From Propionibacteriaceae bacterium (GTDB lineage: Bacteria > Actinomycetota > Actinomycetes > Propionibacteriales > Propionibacteriaceae): a DNA stretch of 64,000 bases. Shown here in pieces: positions 44,853 through 52,713 of this stretch; position 1 is the first letter of the stretch; each line of letters begins with the position of its first letter. Under the pieces are notes generated by a model. That model was not told the DNA's origin. It searched no databases and saw only the letters and a list, made by a program, of their open reading frames with translations. The position numbers and the translations under genes are program-made. The stretch lies in the NCBI GenBank assembly GCA_031271975.1, contig JAISUR010000039.1:1-64000 (forward strand), written 5' to 3'.

Positions 44853-45272
44853 CTAGTCCGCCGCTGAACTGAGCTTGTCCAGCGCGGATTCCCAGCGCCT
44901 GGTCAGCTTGGCCGTGTCGTAGTACGACGGGATGCGGTCGTGGGTGACCTCAACCGTTGTCTCAGCTTCCGACGCTTTGACCAGCTTGACCTCGACCATC
45001 GTCTTGGGGGCGTCGTCGGCGACATGCCAACTGAAGCGGATCTCTTCGAGCGGATGGTAGGAGCGGATCACTCCGAACGTGCCGTCGTTGGCACGCCATC
45101 CGTCGCCCTTGTCCCCGAGCTCGCCGCCCGGTCCGAGCAGGGCTTCAGCGCCCTCGCGCGTGACGAGCAGCTTCCATACTTCTTTGACTGGTTTCGACAC
45201 CGACCGGCTCACTTGGACGACGGCGGTGTCCGAGGATTGCCCGAGCGTATCGCTGGATGCAGGAACTGTCAT
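44853..45272 (-). CDS. SRPBCC (START/AHSA1-like) protein
   Basis: 139 residues from ATG 45272, which follows GGGAGG at a good distance. The fold is read from the VSRSVSKPVKEVWKLLVTREG start, the GDGWRANDGTFGVIRSYHPLEEIRFSWHV middle (read as two parts), and the C-terminal helix TAKLTRRWESALDKL. Members bind hydrophobic ligands in a cavity or act as ATPase activators. Nothing indicates the ligand. It is a single gene. Confidence 0.85.
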   Translation of the reverse strand: MTVPASSDTLGQSSDTAVVQVSRSVSKPVKEVWKLLVTREGAEALLGPGGELGDKGDGWRANDGTFGVIRSYHPLEEIRFSWHVADDAPKTMVEVKLVKASEAETTVEVTHDRIPSYYDTAKLTRRWESALDKLSSAAD

Positions 45273-45432
45273 GGATAACCTCCCTGTCAGGTTACGCACA
45301 CCTTAGCCGACGACCGGCCCGCTTGGTAGGCAGTTGGAAGAACTCACTCCATGTTGAGACGTAGCACACAGCATCGCCACATTTGGCGTGTCGCTCCCCA
45401 GGGATCGACTGCGCGTCCTTCAGAATTGTTGT
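45273..45432. other. Intergenic stretch without recognisable gene
   Basis: Between the SRPBCC start and the RNA-like elements. I see no coding signal here. An 80-residue reading on the minus strand that covers it and the inverted RNA fragment has no recognisable domain and no ribosome binding site. Confidence 0.5.
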
Positions 45433-45491
45433 GACCGGACCAGGTATGAGTTGGTCCGGTTCTTGTGTCCGCAACCCCTCCTTGAACTCAG
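45433..45491 (-). ncRNA. Inverted 3' fragment of the repeated RNA element (copy C)
   Basis: Read on the minus strand, CTGAGTTC, GGACAC and then GGACCAACTCATAC are in the same order and spacing as the 3' end of copies A and B. The hairpin ACCGGACCA/TGGTCCGGT (45434-45460) keeps the CTCATAC loop. Only the 3' third is present, and it lies head to head with copy A, whose 5' end starts about 50 bases away. Confidence 0.55.
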
Positions 45492-45540
45492 CCCGGTACC
45501 GCGCAAAGCACCACCATGCGGCGATGAGCCACATTTTCGA

Positions 45541-45880
45541 GGTGTTACTGGTGTGACTCCAGTGTCTCCAGATACTCGTGTGACTAGGGGGTTTATCGAT
45601 TATTGCGACACGCCGAGAAATCCAGAAAAACCTTGCCGAATCGCTTGCGCGACACTGGCGCGATCCACTAGAAATGTGTTCACGCCAATCGGGCCAATCG
45701 CAAGAGGAAGCCAGGAGCGGCGGTCAGGAAGCAATCGTAGCTCCCAGGCCAGCGGAGAAATCCGCAGGCTGCCTCGCAGGAACGAGCGGGGCGAGCAGGC
45801 TGGCGCTTCCTGAGTTCGAGAGTCGTTCGGCTCGGACACCGGGAACGCCGGACCAACTCATACTTGGTCCGGCGTTTTCA
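45541..45880 (+). ncRNA. Repeated structured RNA element, copy A
   Basis: This ~335-base element has a second full copy at 52353-52690. From 5' to 3': five 9-base repeats of the GTGTGACTC type (45542-45586), a 35-base block identical in both copies (45586-45620), a variable part, TAGAAATGTGTTCACG (45669-45684), GTCAGGAAGCAATC (45723-45736), the hairpin GCGGA-GAAA-TCCGC (752-765 of that kilobase) enclosed by GCCA/TGGC, and a terminal hairpin with T-run. Base changes between the copies keep pairing, and indels are not multiples of three, which favours RNA over protein. I cannot assign it to a known family. Confidence 0.7.
45846..45878 (+). terminator. Terminal hairpin of RNA copy A
   Basis: CGCCGGACCAA pairs with TTGGTCCGGCG around the loop CTCATAC, followed by TTTT. 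The xseB stop codon on the other strand lies in the loop, so the structure may end both transcripts. Confidence 0.85.
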
Positions 45881-46079
45881 TTTCTTCGATCCGCGTCTTT
45901 GCGGCGTCCAGCCAGCTTTGGCACTGGGCGGCCAGCTTTTCGGCTTGCTCCCACAACTCGACAGCTTGGGAAAGCGGGACTTCCCCGGACTCCAATTGGC
46001 GCACGATCTCGGCGAGCTGCTCGCGGGCCGCTTCGTAGCCGATCTCTTCCTTGTCGGCTTCGTGCTTCGCTTTCGGCAT
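45858..46079 (-). CDS. xseB: Exodeoxyribonuclease VII small subunit
   Basis: 73 residues, helical, with the family string GYEAAREQLAEIVRQLESGEVPLSQAVELWE split over two stretches (residues about 14-45), then LAAQCQSWLDAAKTRIEE. It binds the large subunit XseA to give the single-strand nuclease. AAGGAG precedes the ATG, and the gene starts 2 bases after the xseA stop. The last three codons and the stop overlap the terminal hairpin of RNA copy A on the other strand. Confidence 0.95.
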   Translation of the reverse strand: MPKAKHEADKEEIGYEAAREQLAEIVRQLESGEVPLSQAVELWEQAEKLAAQCQSWLDAAKTRIEEMKTPDQV

Positions 46080-46081
46080 CG

Positions 46082-47296
46082 CTACTCCTTGACCTCGATT
46101 GATTCCACGTCCATGGTCAGCCGGCCATCGTGCAGATAGCCGAGCAATTTGTCCCCAGCCGCCGCTTGGGCTGCCGACGTCAACGTCTCCTCGCCGCGCG
46201 CGAGAATGGCGTAACCCCGGGCCAAAGTGGCTTTGGGCGACAGCGCGCGGGCCCTGGCCACCAGGGCCGCGACGCGTTCAGCTTCGCGGTCTCGCGCGTC
46301 CAGGACGCTGCGCCGCGCCCGCTGCCGCAAGTCGGCTACCTGCTCGCGATGCACTGACACCGCTGCCGCGGGATCGCGCAGCACCGGGCGTTCGCGCAAC
46401 TGGGCGAGGGCCTGCTCGTGGGCGGCGATCCGGGACAGCACGGCCCGCTGGGCGCGCTGCCGGGCGTTGCGGATCAGCTCGGCTTCGGCCGCCGCGTCCG
46501 GCACGACCCGCTTGGCGGCGTCCGTCGGGGTGGAAGCCCGGACGTCCGCGACCAGGTCCAAGATGGGGGTGTCCGACTCGTGCCCGATGGCGGAGACCAC
46601 GGGCGTGCGCGCCTTGTGGACGGCACGCGCCAGCGCTTCGTCGTTGAACGGCAGCAGATCTTCCACCGAGCCGCCGCCGCGAGCGATGACGATGACATCC
46701 ACATCCTCGGCCGCGTCGAGGTCCAGCAGCGCGGCCAACACCTGTTCGCTGGCCTGTGGCCCTTGCACGAGCACGTGCCTGATTTCGAAGACCGTCGCCG
46801 GCCAGCGCCTCCGCGCGTTCTCGACCACGTCGCGTTCGGCGGCGGACCCCGCCCCCGTGATCAGCCCGACCCGGCGTGGCAAGAACGGCAGGCGGCGCTT
46901 CAATTCGACCGCGAACAGCCCCTCGGCCTGCAGCATCCGCTTGCGCTGCTCGATGGCTGCCAGCAGCCGGCCCAGGCCCAGCGGCCGCAACTCATGACAG
47001 TCGAAGGACAGTCGCCCGGAGGCGAGCCATACCTGCGGTTTGAGCCATGCGGCGACGACCGTTCCTTCCGGCAGGGGGCCGGCGGCGTCCAACACGCTCG
47101 CGGTGGTCGTCACCGAGACTGAGATGTCGGCAACAGAATCCCGCAGCGTCAAGAATTGCACCTGGCCCGCCCGGCGCTTTATCTCGATGATCTGCCCCTC
47201 GACCCAGACTGCGCCCAGGCGCTCCACCCAAGACTTGGTGGCCTGGACGATCGTCCGCAACGGCTGCGGGTTGTCCGGAGAACTGGTCAAGGCCAT
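46082..47296 (-). CDS. xseA: Exodeoxyribonuclease VII large subunit
   Basis: 404 residues. The N-terminal OB-fold (about 15-105, VWVEGQIIEIKRRAGQVQF) binds DNA, the catalytic domain (about 120-320) has ITGAGSAAERD, IARGGGSVEDLLPFNDE and SAIGHESDTPILDLVADVRASTPTDAA in two readings, and the C-terminus is coiled coil. The ATG is 6 bases after TACGCT (47303-47308), a leaderless arrangement. It diverges from ispH with 38 bases between the starts. Confidence 0.96.
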   Translation of the reverse strand: MALTSSPDNPQPLRTIVQATKSWVERLGAVWVEGQIIEIKRRAGQVQFLTLRDSVADISVSVTTTASVLDAAGPLPEGTVVAAWLKPQVWLASGRLSFDCHELRPLGLGRLLAAIEQRKRMLQAEGLFAVELKRRLPFLPRRVGLITGAGSAAERDVVENARRRWPATVFEIRHVLVQGPQASEQVLAALLDLDAAEDVDVIVIARGGGSVEDLLPFNDEALARAVHKARTPVVSAIGHESDTPILDLVADVRASTPTDAAKRVVPDAAAEAELIRNARQRAQRAVLSRIAAHEQALAQLRERPVLRDPAAAVSVHREQVADLRQRARRSVLDARDREAERVAALVARARALSPKATLARGYAILARGEETLTSAAQAAAGDKLLGYLHDGRLTMDVESIEVKE

Positions 47297-47334
47297 GGCG
47301 GTAGCGTACCCGCGCCCCTCGTAGACTGTGGGGC
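47297..47334. promoter_or_regulatory. Divergent leaderless promoters of xseA and ispH
   Basis: TACGCT on the minus strand (47303-47308) is 6 bases before the xseA ATG and TAGACT on the plus strand (47322-47327) is 7 bases before the ispH GTG. The two -10 elements face away from each other and are only 13 bases apart. Confidence 0.7.
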
Positions 47335-48270
47335 GTGAAACGCGTTCTTTTGGCCGCCCCGCGGGGTTACTGCGCCGGTGTGGACCGGGCCATCGCGACG
47401 GTGGAACAGGCCCTGGAGCGCCATGGCGCGCCGGTTTACGTGCGCAAGCAGATCGTGCACAACAAGGCCGTGGTGGAGGCCTTGCAGGGGCGCGGGGCGG
47501 TGTTCGTGGACGAGTTGGCCCAGGTGCCGGCCGGGGCCACGGTCGTGTTCTCAGCGCACGGCGTTTCGCCCGACGTCCGCGCCGAGGCGGTTCAGCGGGG
47601 TCTGAAGACCATCGATGCGACTTGCCCGTTGGTGACGAAGGTGCACCACGAGGCCAAGCGGTTCGCCGCCCAGGGCATGCAGATCCTGCTCATCGGCCAC
47701 GCCGGCCACGAAGAGGTGCAGGGCACGACCGGCGAAGCTCCCGCGGACATCGTGCTCGTGGAACACCCCGACGATGTGCCCCAGCTCAACCTGCGCGATC
47801 CCGGGCGCTTGGCCTGGTTGTCGCAAACCACCTTGTCAGTGGACGAAACCCAAGCTACCGTGGCCGCCCTGCGGAAGCGCTTTCCGGCCCTGGTCGATCC
47901 ACCCAGCGATGACATCTGCTTCGCCACGCAGAACCGCCAGGCCGCAGTGAAGCGCATCGCTGCGGGGGCGGACGTCGTCATCGTGGTCGGCTCGTCCAAT
48001 TCGTCTAACTCGGTGCGCTTAGTGGAGGTGGCGTTGGAAGCGGGCGCGAAGGCCGCCTACCGCGTGGACTCGGCGGCTGAGATCGTCCCGGACTGGCTCA
48101 ATGGCGCCGAAGTGGTAGGCGTCACATCGGGGGCCAGCGTGCCGGAGGAGTTGGTGCGCGGGGTCTTGGACGCGTTGGCTGAGCGCGGGTTCCCGCCTGC
48201 GGAGGAAGTCGCGGTGGCCGAGGAAACCCTCACCTTCGCGCTGCCCCCGGAGTTGCGCCATCCGCGGTGA
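47335..48270 (+). CDS. ispH: 4-hydroxy-3-methylbut-2-enyl diphosphate reductase
   Basis: Last step of the MEP pathway: a 4Fe-4S enzyme that makes IPP and DMAPP. The 311-residue protein has the three cluster cysteines Cys13 (APRGYCAGV), Cys97 (DATCPLV) and Cys195 ([11 protein letters not shown]), the catalytic Glu region, and [10 protein letters not shown] and [11 protein letters not shown] near the end. It supplies precursors for the prenyltransferase encoded at 1895-2644. GTG start, leaderless. Confidence 0.97.
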   Translation: MKRVLLAAPRGYCAGVDRAIATVEQALERHGAPVYVRKQIVHNKAVVEALQGRGAVFVDELAQVPAGATVVFSAHGVSPDVRAEAVQRGLKTIDATCPLVTKVHHEAKRFAAQGMQILLIGHAGHEEVQGTTGEAPADIVLVEHPDDVPQLNLRDPGRLAWLSQTTLSVDETQATVAALRKRFPALVDPPSDDICFATQNRQAAVKRIAAGADVVIVVGSSNSSNSVRLVEVALEAGAKAAYRVDSAAEIVPDWLNGAEVVGVTSGASVPEELVRGVLDALAERGFPPAEEVAVAEETLTFALPPELRHPR

Positions 48271-48328
48271 TGTCCCGTCTCGGAGTGCCTGCCGATTTTT
48301 GTCCTAGGCGGCAGACACAATGGTGGGT

Positions 48329-49651
48329 ATGGAGATTTTGGGTTGGATTCTGATCGGCTTGGCGCTCGGCGTCGCCGTGGGTTGGCTGGTCGCGCGGGCG
48401 CGCGCGGATTCGGCTGCCGCCGAGGTGCGCGAAGAGTCGGCGCGCCGGTTCGAGGAACTCGCCGACGCCAAGGCCCGGGCCGCCGCCGCCTTCGCAGAGC
48501 GGGATGCCGCCCGGGCGCGCGCGGAAGAGATCGCGGCGGACCGCGAAGAGCTGTCCAACCGCTTCAAGGTGATGTCCGCCGAGATCGTGGAGAAGCAGTC
48601 GAAGGCGTCCGAGGCGACAGCCGAGCAGCGGCTCCAGGCGACGCAAGCGCTGCTGGAGCCGGTGCGCGAATCGCTGGACAAGTTCAACTCCCGGCTCACG
48701 GAGGTGGAGAAGGAACGTGCCTCCATGACAGCCGAGCTGCGCGGCCAGGTGGCGGAGGTCAAACTGACGGGCGAGCAGTTGCGGCGCGAGACGAATGCCC
48801 TGGCCACCGCCCTGCGCAAACCGCAGGTGCGCGGTGCTTGGGGTGAGATGCAACTCAAGCGCGTGGCCGAGTTGGCGGGCATGCTGGAACACTGCGATTT
48901 CGTGGAGCAAGAGTCTTCACGCACGTCCGCCGGGGATCACATCCGGCCCGATATGAAGGTGATGCTTGCCGGCGGCAAGTTTGTCTATGTGGATTCCAAG
49001 GTGCCGCTGAGCGCTTTCTTGGACGCCCACGAGACAGACGACGAGCGGGAGCGCGCCCAAAAGCTCACCGTGTTCGCCAAGAACGTCACCAACCACATCG
49101 ACGGGCTATCCAAGAAGGACTACTTCAAAGCCGACACCGCCACCCCGGAATTTGTCGTGCTGTTCCTGCCCAGTGAGGCGCTGGCCGCCGAAGCGCTGAC
49201 GCAGTTGCCCGACTTGTTCGAGTACGCCCACCGGAAGAACGTCGTGCTGGCGACGCCGACGACGCTGATCGCCATGCTGCGGACAGTGGCCTATTCCTGG
49301 AAGCAGTCGGCGTTGGCCGATTCGGCCAAGGAGGTTTTCGAACTGGGGCGCGAACTCTACGACCGGCTTGGCATCTTGGGCAAACACTTCGACAAGGTCG
49401 GCCGTTCGCTGGGCACCGCGGTCACGGCGTACAACGAAGCCGTCGGCTCGATAGAGGGCCGCGTCTTCCCAACCGCGCGCAAGCTGCGGGATCTGCAGGT
49501 GACGGACAAGGAGTTGGAGCCCATCCAGCAGTCGGATGCGGGCGTGCGGGCCCTCAGCGCGCCAGAACTCGTCTCTGACGCTATCGTGGTGCCCTCGATA
49601 ATCGGGCGCGGCAAGCAAGCCGAGCCTGAACAAGAAGCACTCTTGGGGTAG
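48329..49651 (+). CDS. rmuC: DNA recombination protein RmuC
   Basis: 440 residues. An N-terminal membrane helix (about 5-22, GWILIGLALGVAVGWLVA) precedes a long coiled coil (about 25-150) and the RmuC nuclease-like core (about 160-390, with GAWGEMQLKRVAELAGMLEHCDFVEQ, MLAGGKFVYVDSKVPLSAFL and FVVLFLPSEA in three readings). The core limits inverted-repeat instability in other bacteria. ATG 48329 is 7 bases after CACAAT; another ATG lies 9 bases upstream. The stop is 2 bases before the ilvA ATG. Confidence 0.93.
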   Translation: MEILGWILIGLALGVAVGWLVARARADSAAAEVREESARRFEELADAKARAAAAFAERDAARARAEEIAADREELSNRFKVMSAEIVEKQSKASEATAEQRLQATQALLEPVRESLDKFNSRLTEVEKERASMTAELRGQVAEVKLTGEQLRRETNALATALRKPQVRGAWGEMQLKRVAELAGMLEHCDFVEQESSRTSAGDHIRPDMKVMLAGGKFVYVDSKVPLSAFLDAHETDDERERAQKLTVFAKNVTNHIDGLSKKDYFKADTATPEFVVLFLPSEALAAEALTQLPDLFEYAHRKNVVLATPTTLIAMLRTVAYSWKQSALADSAKEVFELGRELYDRLGILGKHFDKVGRSLGTAVTAYNEAVGSIEGRVFPTARKLRDLQVTDKELEPIQQSDAGVRALSAPELVSDAIVVPSIIGRGKQAEPEQEALLG

Positions 49652-49653
49652 CC

Positions 49654-50895
49654 ATGATCCTTCAAGCCGCGGCCATCGACGAGGCCGCCGCCCTGCTCGC
49701 GCCGGTCGTCGAGCGCACGCCGCTGCAAGTCAGCCCCCGGCTGTCGGAACGCACTGGGGCGCAAGTGTGGTTGAAGCGCGAAGACCTGCAACCGGTGCGG
49801 TCTTATAAGATCCGCGGCGCTTACAACCTCATCGCGCGCCTGTCGCAAGCCGAGCGCGACGCCGGAGTGATCTGTGCCAGCGCCGGCAACCACGGGCAAG
49901 GCGTCGCTTTCGCCTGCGCGCGGCTGGGCATCCGGGGCGCGGTGTATCTGCCGGGCACGACTCCGCGCCAGAAGCGCGAGCGCATACTGGCGTTGGGCGA
50001 GGGGATGGTCGAGCTTGTCGTCGCCGGCGACACCTACGACGAGGCCGCGGGCGCAGCCAAGATCGCCGCCGTCGAGTCGGGCGGGACGCTGGTGCCCGCC
50101 TTTGACGACCTGCGCACAATCGCGGGGCAGGGCACCGTGGCGAAAGAGATCGTGGAGCAATTCGGCGGTGCTCCCGACGTGCTGCTGGTGCCGGTGGGAG
50201 GCGGCGGGATGCTCGCGGGTTGTCTCACTTGGTTGGCGGAACACTGCCCGAACACACAGGTGGTCGGCGTCGAGCCCTCAGGCGCGGCGTGCTTGGCGGA
50301 AGCGCTGCGGGCCGGGGCGCCATTCGACTTGCCCAAGATAGACACGTTTGTCGACGGCGCGGCGGTGCGCCGGGCGGGCGATCTCACGTTTGCCATCACA
50401 CGGCATTTCAGCCCGCGCATGCTGGCGGTGCCCGAGGGCCGCGTCTGTTCGGAGATGCTGGAGTTGTATCAAGTAGATGGCATCATCACCGAGCCGGCGG
50501 GAGCGCTGGCCAGCGCGGCGCTCGGAGCGTTCGCGCCGGAGCCGAGCCAATCCGTCGTCGCGATCCTTTCCGGGGGCAACAACGACGTGTCGCGGTACGC
50601 GGAGATCGTGGAACGGTCTCTGGTCTTCGAAGGCCGCAAACACTACTTCCTGGTCAATTTCCCGCAGGAGCCCGGCGCCCTGCGCCGCTTCCTCGACGAC
50701 GTGCTCGGCCCAGGCGACGACATCACCCACTTCGAATACACCAAACGCTCCAACCGCGAACTCGGCCCGGCCTTGGTCGGCATCGAGCTGAGCGACCCTG
50801 CCGATTACCCGGGCTTGATCGAGCGCTTGGAAGCCAGCCCAATCGGCTTTGAGATCGTCGGCCCGGATTCGCCGTTCTACCGCTTCCTCGTATAG
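49654..50895 (+). CDS. ilvA: Threonine ammonia-lyase
   Basis: PLP enzyme that converts threonine to 2-ketobutyrate for isoleucine synthesis. Lys52 in PVRSYKIRGAYN carries PLP, SAGNHGQGVAFAC binds the substrate and VPVGGGGML the phosphate. At 413 residues it has one C-terminal ACT-like regulatory domain (about 335-413, RKHYFLVNFPQEPGALRRF), the type used by corynebacteria. It lies two bases after rmuC. The gene is separate from the leuA locus. Confidence 0.94.
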   Translation: MILQAAAIDEAAALLAPVVERTPLQVSPRLSERTGAQVWLKREDLQPVRSYKIRGAYNLIARLSQAERDAGVICASAGNHGQGVAFACARLGIRGAVYLPGTTPRQKRERILALGEGMVELVVAGDTYDEAAGAAKIAAVESGGTLVPAFDDLRTIAGQGTVAKEIVEQFGGAPDVLLVPVGGGGMLAGCLTWLAEHCPNTQVVGVEPSGAACLAEALRAGAPFDLPKIDTFVDGAAVRRAGDLTFAITRHFSPRMLAVPEGRVCSEMLELYQVDGIITEPAGALASAALGAFAPEPSQSVVAILSGGNNDVSRYAEIVERSLVFEGRKHYFLVNFPQEPGALRRFLDDVLGPGDDITHFEYTKRSNRELGPALVGIELSDPADYPGLIERLEASPIGFEIVGPDSPFYRFLV

Positions 50896-50919
50896 GCCAC
50901 CCGCCCGGCTAGGCGGTTC

Positions 50920-51417
50920 CTAGACGCTCACCTCGGCGACGGTGACTTCGATCGTCTTTCCATTGGGGGCCACATAGGACACCTTGTCGCCTTGGCGCGC
51001 GCCCAACAGGGCCTGGCCAAGCGGGGACTGCGGGGAGTAGACCTCCAAATCGACCGAGTCGTCGAAACCCAGCATCTCGCGAGAGCCGAGCAAGAACGTC
51101 TCATCGTCGTCGGGGTCGTCGTCGTAGTAGATGGTGATCTGCATGCCGGGGCGAATCCCCGCGTCCACACTGGGCGGCTCACCCACCTGGGCGTTGTCCA
51201 GCATCGCCTGCAACTGGCGGATGCGGGCCTCTTGTTGGCCCTGTTCCTCGCGGGCGGCATGGTAGCCGCCGTTCTCGGACAGATCGCCCTCGTCGCGGGC
51301 ACGCGCGATACGGGCCGAAATTATCTGCCGGCCCTCGCCCTTGAGATAGGCGAGCTCTTCTGCCAGCTTGTCGTAGGCCTCCTGGGTCAACCAAATAAGA
51401 GCGTTTTCGTCAGGCAC
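50920..51417 (-). CDS. greA: Transcription elongation factor GreA
   Basis: 165 residues from GTG 51417. The N-terminal coiled coil has WLTQEAYDKLAEELAYLKGEGRQ and DEGDLSENGGYHAAREEQG with the acidic tip that enters the RNA polymerase channel; the C-terminal domain contains SPQSPLGQALLGARQGDKVSY. It rescues arrested polymerase. The start is 6 bases after TATGGT (51424-51429), a leaderless arrangement. It diverges from mca. Confidence 0.96.
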   Translation of the reverse strand: MPDENALIWLTQEAYDKLAEELAYLKGEGRQIISARIARARDEGDLSENGGYHAAREEQGQQEARIRQLQAMLDNAQVGEPPSVDAGIRPGMQITIYYDDDPDDDETFLLGSREMLGFDDSVDLEVYSPQSPLGQALLGARQGDKVSYVAPNGKTIEVTVAEVSV

Positions 51418-51445
51418 CCTCCGACCATACCGGATAATAGGAGCC
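51418..51445. promoter_or_regulatory. Divergent leaderless promoters of greA and mca
   Basis: TATGGT on the minus strand (51424-51429) is 6 bases before the greA GTG; GATAAT on the plus strand (51433-51438) is 7 bases before the mca ATG. The 28-base gap is the third such compact divergent pair in the window. Confidence 0.7.
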
Positions 51446-52339
51446 ATGTTGTCTCAAGAGCTCCGGTTGTTACACGTGCACGCGCACCCCGACGACGAAT
51501 CCAGCAAGGGCGCGGCAACCACCGCCTACTATCGCCATCAAGGCGTGCAAGTGATGGTCGCGACCTGCACGGGCGGCGAGCGTGGATCGATACTCAACCC
51601 CAAGATGGACACCCCCGAGAACCAGGCCAACCTCGCCGAAATCCGCAAGAACGAGATGGCCCGGGCCGCCGAAATCCTCGACATCCAACAGGTATGGCTC
51701 GGCTTCGAAGACTCCGGGTTTCCCGATCCGGACGATCCCGCCCCACTCGATCCGGGAGTCTTCGCGGCCCAGGATGTCGATGTCGCGGCCGGACGGCTGG
51801 TGAGAGTCATCCGAGAGTTCCGCCCCCATGTCGTTACCACTTACAACGAGCGCGGCGGCTACCCGCATCCGGACCACATCATGACCCATAAGATCACCGT
51901 GGCCGCAGTCGCCGCCGCCGCCGACCAGGCTGCGTGGCCAGAGCACGGCGAGCCATGGGAAGTCTCCAAGCTCTACTACGACGTGGTGTTCCACCGCCGG
52001 CGCTGGGCCGCCCTGGACGAGGCGATGCACGAGCGGGGCATGGGCCGGCCCTATGCGGAACGCCTGTCCGAGGTCCCCCGCGACCCGGAAGAACAATCCC
52101 GGCTCACGACGTTCATTCCCTGCGGGGACTTCTTCGACGTGCGGGACAAGGCGTTGCTCGCCCACGCCACACAAGTCGACCCGGACGGCTCGTGGTTTGC
52201 CGTCCCCACGGAAATCCAGCGCATCGGCTGGCCCACCGAGGATTACCAGTTGGTGTGGTCCAAGGTGCCCACGCGCGTGCCCGAGACCGACCTGTTCGCC
52301 GGGCTCCGCCACGACCCGGCGGACGACTATTCCATCTAG
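51446..52339 (+). CDS. mca: Mycothiol S-conjugate amidase
   Basis: 297-residue PIG-L family zinc amidase that cleaves mycothiol adducts to give mercapturic acids for export. The metal-site strings are HVHAHPDDESSKGA (residues 10-23) and YNERGGYPHPDHIMTH (about 131-146). The string ATCTGGERGSILNPKMD is also typical. The enzyme implies that the organism makes mycothiol, a hallmark of Actinomycetota. MshB is a close paralogue, but the length and C-terminus favour Mca. RNA copy B starts 14 bases after its stop. Confidence 0.9.
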   Translation: MLSQELRLLHVHAHPDDESSKGAATTAYYRHQGVQVMVATCTGGERGSILNPKMDTPENQANLAEIRKNEMARAAEILDIQQVWLGFEDSGFPDPDDPAPLDPGVFAAQDVDVAAGRLVRVIREFRPHVVTTYNERGGYPHPDHIMTHKITVAAVAAAADQAAWPEHGEPWEVSKLYYDVVFHRRRWAALDEAMHERGMGRPYAERLSEVPRDPEEQSRLTTFIPCGDFFDVRDKALLAHATQVDPDGSWFAVPTEIQRIGWPTEDYQLVWSKVPTRVPETDLFAGLRHDPADDYSI

Positions 52340-52352
52340 GGATGCTTCCTGG

Positions 52353-52690
52353 GGTGTTACTCCTGTGATTCCAGTGACTCCAGTTACGCATGTGACCAGG
52401 GGGTTTATCGATTATTGCGACACGCCGAGAAAGTTCCAGAAAGTCCTTACACACCTCTTGTATCGGGCCAAAAAGACGGGTAGAAATGTGTTCACGTTGA
52501 TCGCGCCGCTCGCAAGAGATGGCAGGTCAACAGTCAGGAAGCAATCACTGCTCCAAGGCCCGCGGAGAAATCCGCAGGGTGTCTCGCTGGGACGAGCGGG
52601 GCGAGCAAGGTGGGCATTCCTGAGCTGAGGAAGCGTCCGGCCACAGCAACTCGGGACGCCGGGCCAACTCATACTTGGCCCGGCGTTTCA
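52353..52690 (+). ncRNA. Repeated structured RNA element, copy B
   Basis: Second full copy. Five 9-base repeats (52354-52398), invariant 35-base block (52398-52432), TAGAAATGTGTTCACG (52481-52496), GTCAGGAAGCAATC (52533-52546), the tetraloop hairpin GCGGA-GAAA-TCCGC enclosed by GCCC/GGGC in place of GCCA/TGGC, and the terminal hairpin with one A-U to G-C pair swap relative to copy A. It starts 14 bases after the mca stop and ends before the promoter of the next lipoprotein gene. It may be a separate transcript or the 3' part of mca mRNA. Confidence 0.7.
52657..52688 (+). terminator. Terminal hairpin of RNA copy B
   Basis: CGCCGGGCCAA pairs with TTGGCCCGGCG around the invariant loop CTCATAC, followed by TTT. 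The stem differs from copy A by one compensatory pair. Confidence 0.8.
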
Positions 52691-52713
52691 CTTTGCCCGG
52701 TACTCTCGTGCAT

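Noticed and set aside
45292..45534. An 80-residue reading on the minus strand between the SRPBCC gene and RNA copy A
   Set aside because: No ribosome binding site or known domain, and it runs through the inverted RNA fragment including its hairpin; coding is unlikely.
45388..45813. Plus-strand readings through RNA copies A and B that share VTRGFIDYCDTP
   Set aside because: The frame is shared only for the first part. Downstream, indels shift the frames, and the identical blocks show no synonymous changes, so the conservation is at nucleotide level.
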